NCBI GenBank assembly: GCA_021793595.1
Contig: JAJYSL010000054.1
Location: 1-21,959 of the forward strand
Direction of reading: 5' to 3'
DNA from: Acidobacteriota bacterium
Lineage (GTDB): Bacteria > Acidobacteriota > Terriglobia > Terriglobales > Acidobacteriaceae
Length of the DNA stretch: 21,959 nt
The translations under genes were made by a program, and so were the position numbers. The notes below the pieces were generated by a model. It ran no database searches. It saw nothing but the letters and a program-made list of their open reading frames with translations, and was not told where the DNA came from. Of this stretch, positions 8,498 to 14,602 are shown in pieces (the stretch's first letter is position 1; each line of letters starts with the position of its first letter).

Positions 8498-10510
8498 TTA
8501 GATGCGCTGAAAGGCGCGCTGAATCTCTCTTAAAGAATACCGTAGGACGATGGGACGCCCATGCGGACAGCTGGTGGGATGCTCAGTTTTCGCCAATTCT
8601 TCCAGCAGCCACTCCATCTTTCCCATCTCCAGCGGGGTATGGATTTTGATGGCGGCATGGCATGCGATTGAGGCGGCGATGCGCAGTCGCAATGTATCCA
8701 GATTCTGCGCCTGCTGCTCTCGCTCCGTCTGCTCCAGCACCTCAACCAGGGTACGTTCCAGTTCGCGCCCGACCAGCCCTACCGGAGTAGCTTTCACGGC
8801 TAAAGTCCGTGGGCCAAACGGCTCGGCTTCAAATCCGTTGCGTTCCAGTTCCGCGGCAATGGTGGCGAATAGAGGCATCTGGTCCGGCTTCAGGTCGATC
8901 AATACCGGCATCAGCAAGCGTTGCCGTTGCACCTGTTCCACATCGCGATCGCGAACGATTTTCTCAAACAACACCCTCTCGTGCGCGACATGCTGATCGA
9001 TGATCCACAAGCCTTCTTCATTCACAGCCAGGATGAAAGACTCTTCCAATTGACCCAGCGGGCGCAGACTGGCCAATCCATTGAGCGTCGGCGGCGTGAT
9101 GTTCTCGTCCTCCTGCAGTGCAGGAATCGCCGGACTCCCCGGCAAGAACGGCAGCGACTGCGCTGACGGGGAAATCGCAGGAGGTTGCAGTTCAAACCGC
9201 TCGGCATCGTCGGCAGCGGGAGGCAGGTCGGAATCCTGAAACCCCGCGGCTTCAGGCGAAACTGTTCCAGAGTGAATCGATTCGGGTGCCCCAGGTCTCG
9301 CTTCTGAGACCCGCGCTTCCGCCCCACCAAGCCCACGGATTGAACTATCCGCCGGCTCAGGCGCGCCCGGCAGCGGCGAAAGATCTGGCACCAGCGCGGG
9401 AGTCATCACGGCATGATCGCTCAATGCCGTCAGAAAACTGGCAGCCGGTCGCGTTTTGATCATCGAATTGCGAACCGCGTCGCGAACGAAATCATGCACA
9501 AATGCCTGCTGCCGAAACCGCACTTCCGTCTTCGCGGGATGCACATTCACATCCACCTCCTGCGGCGGCATTTCCAGAAATAACAGCACCACAGGAAACG
9601 ACGTTGGCGGAATCACGTTGCGGTAGGCCTCGGTCAGCGCATGCAGAATCGCTCGGTCGCGAATCAGCCGCTGGTTCACAAACACATACATCGAATTGCG
9701 ATTCAGTTTTTGCAATTGCGGACGCGACACAAACCCATGCAGCCGCAGCGGCCCAGGGGGTTGCGGTTGCCAGTCCGCAGGGCGCTTCCACGGCGGCGGT
9801 TCAGGAATCCCGGCATGCTCAAAATTGGTTTCCGCAGCCACCGGCAGCAGTTGGTCCAGCACATCCCGCCCGAAGATCTGAAAAATGCGTTCGGAAACAT
9901 GCTGTACCGCGGGAGCTTCCAGTAGCGCATGGGTAGCACTATGGAGCTCAAAATGCTTGGTCGGATTCGCCAGGGCATAATGTGTCGCCAGCGCCGCGAT
10001 GTGCGACAACTCCGTCTGCTCCGCTTTCAGAAATTTCTTGCGCGCCGGAGTGTTGAAGAAAAGATCGCGCACCTCCAGCGTTGTGCCCGCTGGAATGCCG
10101 CAGTCGGCGACTCGGAAAATCTTGCCGCCGGCAATTTCTATTTCCGTGCCGACCGATTCTTCCGCGGAGCGAGTGGTCAGATGGACTCTTGCAACCGAAG
10201 CGATGGAGGGAAGCGCCTCGCCGCGAAAACCGAGCGTTGTCAGCTCCAGCAAATCGTCGCTGGAATGAATCTTCGACGTTGCATGGCGTTCAAAGGCCAG
10301 CAGCGCATCGTCGCGCACCATGCCCCGCCCGTCGTCGGAAATCCGAATCAGTTTGCGCCCGCCTGCTTCCACGTCAATGCGAATCCGCTGGGCTCCGGCG
10401 TCCAGCGAATTTTCCAGCAACTCCTTCACCACGGACGCAGGTCTCTCCACCACCTCGCCGGCAGCGATCTGGTTCGCGACCTGATCGGAAAGAACGCGGA
10501 TGTAGCCCAT
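8498..10510 (-). CDS. mutL: DNA mismatch repair protein MutL, endonuclease type
   Basis: Links MutS mismatch recognition to strand incision. The 670-residue protein has the N-terminal GHKL ATPase: QIAAGEVVERPASVVKELLE with catalytic Glu30 and Asn34, DDGRGM at 59-64, and TLGFRGEALPSIASVA at 92-107. A Pro-rich linker at about 390-470 precedes the C-terminal dimerisation domain. That domain carries the metal-site motif DQHVAHERVLFE at 505-516, ACHAAIK, and CPHGRP at 648-653, which mark MutL proteins that nick DNA themselves in bacteria lacking MutH. The motif has Val where Ala is usual (DQHA). The start at 10510 (MGYIRVLSDQVANQIAAGEV) matches family N-termini and has TGGAA about 9 bases upstream; the frame is open 90 bases further back. 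It heads a probable operon with the AlkZ-like gene and cmk. Confidence 0.98.
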   Translation of the reverse strand: MGYIRVLSDQVANQIAAGEVVERPASVVKELLENSLDAGAQRIRIDVEAGGRKLIRISDDGRGMVRDDALLAFERHATSKIHSSDDLLELTTLGFRGEALPSIASVARVHLTTRSAEESVGTEIEIAGGKIFRVADCGIPAGTTLEVRDLFFNTPARKKFLKAEQTELSHIAALATHYALANPTKHFELHSATHALLEAPAVQHVSERIFQIFGRDVLDQLLPVAAETNFEHAGIPEPPPWKRPADWQPQPPGPLRLHGFVSRPQLQKLNRNSMYVFVNQRLIRDRAILHALTEAYRNVIPPTSFPVVLLFLEMPPQEVDVNVHPAKTEVRFRQQAFVHDFVRDAVRNSMIKTRPAASFLTALSDHAVMTPALVPDLSPLPGAPEPADSSIRGLGGAEARVSEARPGAPESIHSGTVSPEAAGFQDSDLPPAADDAERFELQPPAISPSAQSLPFLPGSPAIPALQEDENITPPTLNGLASLRPLGQLEESFILAVNEEGLWIIDQHVAHERVLFEKIVRDRDVEQVQRQRLLMPVLIDLKPDQMPLFATIAAELERNGFEAEPFGPRTLAVKATPVGLVGRELERTLVEVLEQTEREQQAQNLDTLRLRIAASIACHAAIKIHTPLEMGKMEWLLEELAKTEHPTSCPHGRPIVLRYSLREIQRAFQRI

Positions 10511-10634
10511 AAGATCAGTTCCAGAGTTTCTGTAACCCGGCCAAGAATACCGCAGCGTAGCTTTTTCGGATTTGCGCTTTTGAGAAACCCATAAATGCAC
10601 ATGAGTTAGGAGTTGTGCGGCAGGGAGAGCGGTG

Positions 10635-10760
10635 CTAGTTGCCTTTTGCGAGTTTTCCTGGTGGCTTCACCTTCAAAACATCTCTCAGCACTTTCTCGAA
10701 CAGAGGAGGAATGTGCGGGATTGACTTCGAGTTGGGGGGCCTCTCCGTTTATGTACTCAT
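10635..10760 (-). pseudogene. Broken third small ORF of the toxin-antitoxin module
   Basis: An ATG at 10760-10758 overlaps the vapC TGA in an ATGA, the classic coupled start. The frame reads Met-Ser-Thr, then TAA at 10751-10749, then stays open for 37 codons to a TAG at 10637-10635. The downstream part reads TERPPNSKSIPHIPPLFEKV and continues LRDVLKVKPPGKLAKGN. The polar start, PPLFEKVLRDVLKVKPP helix and basic end look like a real small protein, reminiscent of small accessory ORFs next to toxins, though I cannot name a family. A single base change at the first position of codon 4 would restore 41 residues. It is either a nonsense-mutated gene, a sequence error, a readthrough case, or chance. 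The competing open frame over the same bases looks less protein-like. Confidence 0.5.
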
Positions 10761-11221
10761 GGTAATTCTGGGTTCTGGTTCTCATTTCTAAAGTAGACTT
10801 TCCCACTTTTGGAGATAGACGCGACGAACGGCCCCTTGTGTGTTTTGCAAATGTTTCTCATCTGCCGATTGGCCTTTACCAGTAGATCTCCTGGATCGCC
10901 TATCTCCCTTGAAGTAAAGACAAATTCGCGGATACTGAATTGTTCGATGAGTTTCCTCTCCAACAATCTCGTGCGCTGCTTTTTGTCGAATGTAATCAAA
11001 ACCCATTTCTTTTGACCGACCTTTTTGAGCAGCACAGTGTCGTCAGTTGAGCCGCTAAAAAACTCTCGGTGCCGTTTGTACCTAATTCCGGCGCGATCCA
11101 ACTTTCCGACCAACTCGTCGTAGTCGAGGTTGTGATCCAGATAAAGAGTGAAGCCTTTAGGCGGCGATTTTTGCTTCTTCGAGCGAGATCGCCTCTTCGA
11201 TTTCTGTTTCGGATCGACCAT
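10757..11221 (-). CDS. vapC: PIN-like ribonuclease toxin, VapC45 type
   Basis: The 154-residue protein has a PIN-like fold pattern: LYLDHNLDYDELVGKLDRAG with Asp29, then FSGSTDDTVLLKKVG with Asp60/Asp61, then WVLITFDKKQRTR with Asp79, and PFVASISKSGKV near the end. This matches the VapC45 PIN-like family (Mycobacterium tuberculosis Rv2019 is the namesake), expected to be an RNase neutralised by the cognate antitoxin. Its start ATG lies inside vapB, 65 bases before the vapB stop. No alternative ATG, GTG or TTG occurs between it and the PIN core, so the overlap seems real. AAGAGA precedes the start weakly, consistent with coupling. The first 22 residues are a Lys/Arg/Ser-rich tail. Base composition looks less GC-rich than the flanking pyk and mutL, suggesting transfer. 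Confidence 0.8.
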   Translation of the reverse strand: MVDPKQKSKRRSRSKKQKSPPKGFTLYLDHNLDYDELVGKLDRAGIRYKRHREFFSGSTDDTVLLKKVGQKKWVLITFDKKQRTRLLERKLIEQFSIREFVFTSREIGDPGDLLVKANRQMRNICKTHKGPFVASISKSGKVYFRNENQNPELP

Positions 11222-11912
11222 AGTCTCTTGCCAACTTAGAAATCGATGCTCCTCCGTTCTTTCTGCTCATTAAGAAAGCGGTGGATATTCTGGAGCCAAC
11301 TAATACCGGCATTCCGAAGGCAACGCGGGGATCGATCACAACCACCCGAGGTGCACGATCCGGATTCTCCAGATGGTGTCGGCTGGTAAAAGGGAAAAGC
11401 CGCTCAGCGATCCCTTTATCATTCCGCTCGACACGCTTGAGGAACGGATTCATAATCGCCTTGAACGCATGCTGACCGCTCGCCGTAAGGTTGATAAGTT
11501 CATCCCCAACGTCTTCTAAGTAAATCTTCCGTCCTCGTGTAGCAAGCTGGTAATCGGCCAGGGGGTATTTGGAAGGCTTTTCGATCCTCAACTCTTCGAC
11601 AGACCGGCGTATTCTTGGCAACCCTATATCGTGAAACCCTCTGAGACTTTCCAACACATATAACTCAACAAGATTCTTAAAAGACAAAAGCAATGGGCTG
11701 CGACTGTACACCGTCGTGAGTGGTGCGGCACCGGCTTCACCAATCGTCCAATACCTAACGGTACTGGATGGAACGATCAAATATCGTGCAGCCTCTTCGA
11801 CCGTGTAATTAGGGATTTCCAACGGATTGAAGTTAACTTTAAGCATTGCGTTGAAAGTATAACGGAATCCATCCATGTTCGGTTTGAGGAGACCTCTCGG
11901 ATGTGCTTGCAT
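11157..11912 (-). CDS. vapB: Antitoxin, VapB45 type: MerR-like HTH plus DUF433
   Basis: 251 residues from the ATG at 11912. A MerR-like helix-turn-helix starts near residue 33 (YTVEEAARYLIVPSSTVRYW). A helical middle region follows (LLSFKNLVELYVLESLRGF). The C-terminal DUF433 domain reads RVVVIDPRVAFGMPVLVGSR and then SISKLARDYGRSETEIEEAI. This layout matches the VapB45 antitoxin (Rv2018 type, about 240 residues), which should bind its own promoter and the PIN-like toxin encoded next. The start at 11912 is preferred to the internal ATG at 11846 because AAGGAGGA lies 5 bases before it, whereas 11846 has no ribosome-binding site. It begins 59 bases after the pyk stop, with a tandem repeat in that gap. 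The final 65 bases double as the start of vapC. Confidence 0.8.
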   Translation of the reverse strand: MQAHPRGLLKPNMDGFRYTFNAMLKVNFNPLEIPNYTVEEAARYLIVPSSTVRYWTIGEAGAAPLTTVYSRSPLLLSFKNLVELYVLESLRGFHDIGLPRIRRSVEELRIEKPSKYPLADYQLATRGRKIYLEDVGDELINLTASGQHAFKAIMNPFLKRVERNDKGIAERLFPFTSRHHLENPDRAPRVVVIDPRVAFGMPVLVGSRISTAFLMSRKNGGASISKLARDYGRSETEIEEAISLEEAKIAA

Positions 11913-11917
11913 TTCAA

Positions 11918-11925
11918 TCCTCCTT
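11918..11925 (-). promoter_or_regulatory. Strong ribosome-binding site deciding the vapB start
   Basis: The minus strand reads TGAAGGAGGATTGAAATG: a near-perfect Shine-Dalgarno AAGGAGGA with a 5-base spacer to the ATG at 11912. It is the best such site in the module and fixes the longer antitoxin start. Confidence 0.8.
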
Positions 11926-11929
11926 CAGG

Positions 11930-11947
11930 CTTATTCAACTTATTCAG
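11930..11947 (-). repeat. Tandem 9-base direct repeat upstream of vapB
   Basis: The minus strand reads CTGAATAAG followed directly by TTGAATAAG, two copies differing only at the first base, 17 bases upstream of the vapB ATG. The position between the pyk stop and the vapB ribosome-binding site suits an operator for autoregulation by the helix-turn-helix antitoxin, or an overlap with a -10 element. Function is inference. Confidence 0.45.
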
Positions 11948-11971
11948 TTTGAGTCGTCCGTATGCCAAAGT

Positions 11972-13525
11972 TCAAATCGCGGGCGCTGTCGCAGCCGCCT
12001 GCCTCGTCAGCCTTGTCTTTTTCTTTTTCTGCTTGGCGGGGTTGGGCTGCTTGCGCGAAAATCGTTCGCTATCGCCAACCGTGTGCAGCCGCAGGAAGTT
12101 GGTCGATCCTGACTTGGTGCGCGTACCCGCTACCATGCCCAAAATCTGCCCGTACTGAACGTCTCCGGACTCCGACAGCAGTCGCTCCGCAGTATCGACC
12201 ATCTGATCCGTATGCAGCATTTTCTGGCACTGCACAGGGTTTACGCCCCACAGCAGCGACATGCGGCGAATTGTCTTTTCCACGCTGCTCAACGCGAAAA
12301 TCGGAGGCACGGGATGGTACTTCGATAGCAGGCGTGCAGTGTTTCCGGTCTCCGTAAACAGTGCAATGGCCGCCAGGTCAAGATCTTCAGCCGCGTGGGC
12401 CATGGCTTCGCAAATGGTCTCTGGAATTGATAGACCCCGGTTGACGTGATAAGGATATCGCTGCGCCTCACTGCGGATCTGCATTTCGGTTTCGGCGACA
12501 ATCTTGGCCATCATCGCGACAGACTCGATGGGATACTTTCCGGCTGCACTCTCCGCGGAAAGCATGACGGCGTCGGTGCCATCGTAGATTGCGTTGGCTA
12601 CGTCGCTGGCCTCGGCGCGCGTGGGCCGGGGATTGTCGATCATCGACTCCAGCATCTGGGTCGCGGTGATGACCGGCTTGCGCAACTCCGCGGCGCGGCG
12701 AATCACACGCTTCTGTATGGCGGGAACTTTTTCAGGCGATATTTCCACACCCAAATCGCCGCGCGCCACCATCACGCCGTCGGCCACCTCCAGAATGGTT
12801 TCCAGGTGCTCGATCGCCTGCGGTTTTTCCAGCTTGGCGATAATCCAGGTTTCCGCACCCAGCGCGGCGATGCGGTGTCGAACCAATCGCACGTCTTCCG
12901 CCGTGCGCACAAAGGAGACAGCGACCATGTCCAGGTCCTGCTGAATGGCGAAGGCAAGATCGACCTCGTCTTTTGGAGTCAGGGATGGCACCCGCACCGC
13001 AATTCCCGGTAGATTGATTCCCTTGAATTCGCCCAGTATGCCGCCGTTGATCACTTCGCAGGTAACGTCGGTGTCGCGAATTCGCCGAACTCGTAGCTCG
13101 ATCAATCCGTCGGACAGCAAAATCCGCGACCCTTCTTCCAGGTTTTCCGCCAGCGTCGGAAACGTGGTGCCGATGACGGCGGAAGTTCCCGGAATATCGC
13201 GGGGCGTGATCGTTAGTTGCTGGCCGGTTTTCAGCGAGACGGGCAGGCGATTTTTAAGCCGGCCAGTACGGATCTTGGGTCCCTGCAGATCGGCAAGAAT
13301 ACAAATATTCTTGCCTTCCTCGGCAGCCACCCGGCGGATCAACTGGATCAGCTTCACTTTTTCAGGATGTGTGCCGTGCGAGAAATTTAACCGCGCCACG
13401 TCCATGCCTGCGCGCAGCAGGCCGCGAAACACTGTTTCAGTATTGCTGGCGGGCCCAATCGTAGCGACAATCTTTGCGCGTCGTGCGCTCGCTGGGGAAC
13501 TCGCTGAGTTGAGCGAAGAATGCAT
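11972..13525 (-). CDS. pyk: Pyruvate kinase
   Basis: Converts phosphoenolpyruvate and ADP to pyruvate and ATP, the last step of glycolysis. The 517 residues show the core in order: RAKIVATIGPASNTETVF, MDVARLNFSHG, ADLQGPKIRTG, the active-site IIAKLEKPQAIEHL, VMVARGDLGVEI, PVITATQMLESMI and ADVANAIYDGTDAVMLSAES-type sequence. The allosteric C-terminal domain ends near TNFLRLHTVG. A basic tail of about 35 residues with KQKKKKTRLTRQ follows, making the protein longer than the usual 470-480. The ATG at 13525 has GGAG 5 bases upstream. It is 85 bases downstream of the YihY-like gene and 59 bases upstream of vapB, so readthrough into the toxin-antitoxin genes is possible; no terminator was seen in that gap. 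Confidence 0.97.
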   Translation of the reverse strand: MHSSLNSASSPASARRAKIVATIGPASNTETVFRGLLRAGMDVARLNFSHGTHPEKVKLIQLIRRVAAEEGKNICILADLQGPKIRTGRLKNRLPVSLKTGQQLTITPRDIPGTSAVIGTTFPTLAENLEEGSRILLSDGLIELRVRRIRDTDVTCEVINGGILGEFKGINLPGIAVRVPSLTPKDEVDLAFAIQQDLDMVAVSFVRTAEDVRLVRHRIAALGAETWIIAKLEKPQAIEHLETILEVADGVMVARGDLGVEISPEKVPAIQKRVIRRAAELRKPVITATQMLESMIDNPRPTRAEASDVANAIYDGTDAVMLSAESAAGKYPIESVAMMAKIVAETEMQIRSEAQRYPYHVNRGLSIPETICEAMAHAAEDLDLAAIALFTETGNTARLLSKYHPVPPIFALSSVEKTIRRMSLLWGVNPVQCQKMLHTDQMVDTAERLLSESGDVQYGQILGMVAGTRTKSGSTNFLRLHTVGDSERFSRKQPNPAKQKKKKTRLTRQAAATAPAI

Positions 13526-13610
13526 TCATGCTCCATAAACGGATATTTTGCTCGACTCCTTCATTGTAATGGCTGGGATGTTGGAGTTCGGTGAATCCCA
13601 CCACAAGGGG

Positions 13611-14471
13611 CTATTGCGCCGCGCGACGAGACTGCGGAGATTCGCGTTGCCGCTTAGGAAAAACCTGCGCGTTGAATTCGGCCCCGATCATTACGCTGAC
13701 CAGAATGATGTAGAGCCACACCAGCAGCGCCACGCCGGCTCCCAGCGAGCCGTATACCTGGCGGTAGTGCGCATGCCTGGTTACATACCACCCGAAGGCC
13801 AGCGTTGAAGGAAACCACAGTGCCGTCGCCAGAATGGAACCGGGAAGAATCCTGCGCCACGACTGCGTGCGCGGAGTACCCAGGTGATAGATCACCGCAA
13901 GCACCGCGATGCTTGTTGTCAGCGCCAACAACCAACGCACGATGCGCGCCAGCACAATCACATATGGACGCACATCGTAGAGCGATTGGTACAGCATCCA
14001 GCTTTCGATCTGATGACCGAACACCACGAACATGGATGCCAGGGCCAATGGCAGGAAGGATAAGAACGTAAGAACAAGGGCGATAAAGATTTGTCGAGGA
14101 ACGCTCCATGCGCCTTCTGGAATTTTGTAAGCGCGCCGCATGGACTCCATCAATGTCGTCATCACGCTGTTGGATGCCACCAGAAAAACCGTCGCAGCCG
14201 AAAGCAAAAGCCGAAACGAACGGTGTTGTCCTTGAAAATATGCGAGCACCAGCGGCGGCACGTCTGGCGGAAACATCTGGTACAACATGGCGCGAAGCTC
14301 TGCCCGCACCACTTCCGCCGCCGGAGATGCAGCGAGGACGGCCGCGGTGAGCAGAACGATGGGAAAAACGCTGATAATGGCAGAGTAGGCGCCGGCCCGC
14401 GCCAGCATCAGAACGTCATTGCTGAGGCTGTGGACGACAGTTCTCCGTAGATGTACCAGCCAGCGCCGCAT
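13611..14471 (-). CDS. YihY/BrkB-family inner membrane protein
   Basis: 286 residues with about six hydrophobic segments: SAIISVFPIVLLTAAVLAAS, the LLLSAATVFLVASNSVM region, FIALVLTFLSFLPLALASMF, IVRWLLALTTSIAVLAVIY, ILATALWFPSTLAFGWYV, and VALLVWLYIILVSVMIGAEF. The end signature (YGSLGAGVALLVWLYI followed by IGAEFNA) is diagnostic for the YihY/BrkB (formerly tRNA-processing RNase BN-like) family. It was once mistaken for ribonuclease BN; its true cellular role is unsettled, with transport suggested. The start ATG at 14471 lacks a strong ribosome-binding site. It diverges from the glycoside hydrolase gene and runs toward pyk with an 85-base gap that contains no clear terminator. Confidence 0.92.
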   Translation of the reverse strand: MRRWLVHLRRTVVHSLSNDVLMLARAGAYSAIISVFPIVLLTAAVLAASPAAEVVRAELRAMLYQMFPPDVPPLVLAYFQGQHRSFRLLLSAATVFLVASNSVMTTLMESMRRAYKIPEGAWSVPRQIFIALVLTFLSFLPLALASMFVVFGHQIESWMLYQSLYDVRPYVIVLARIVRWLLALTTSIAVLAVIYHLGTPRTQSWRRILPGSILATALWFPSTLAFGWYVTRHAHYRQVYGSLGAGVALLVWLYIILVSVMIGAEFNAQVFPKRQRESPQSRRAAQ

Positions 14472-14602
14472 ACGTGGAAAAGACTATAACGAAACAGTGG
14501 AGCAAGTCCCCTTCGGCATCCTACCAAGGGAAGGTCGCCGGAAACATTCGAATAGCATGACGTCTACCTGCCGCGTCATTCACTGTTAGCATAAAGGATG
14601 CT
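14472..14602. promoter_or_regulatory. Divergent intergenic region between the YihY-like and beta-glucosidase genes
   Basis: 131 bases must hold promoters for both directions. On the minus strand TATAGT at 14483-14488 is a plausible -10 box for the YihY-like gene, without a convincing -35. On the plus strand only AAGGA at 14594-14598 (ribosome-binding site, 4 bases before the ATG) is clear; I found no good promoter for the hydrolase gene. Confidence 0.35.

Noticed and set aside
10606..10806. 66-codon minus-strand frame covering the vapC 3' end and the gap before mutL
   Set aside because: It overlaps the toxin coding sequence, and the other frame over the same bases has a coupled start and more protein-like content. 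It is kept only as an alternative reading.
11777..11968. 63-codon minus-strand frame upstream of and overlapping vapB
   Set aside because: It lies in the wrong frame across the antitoxin start, which has a near-perfect ribosome-binding site of its own.
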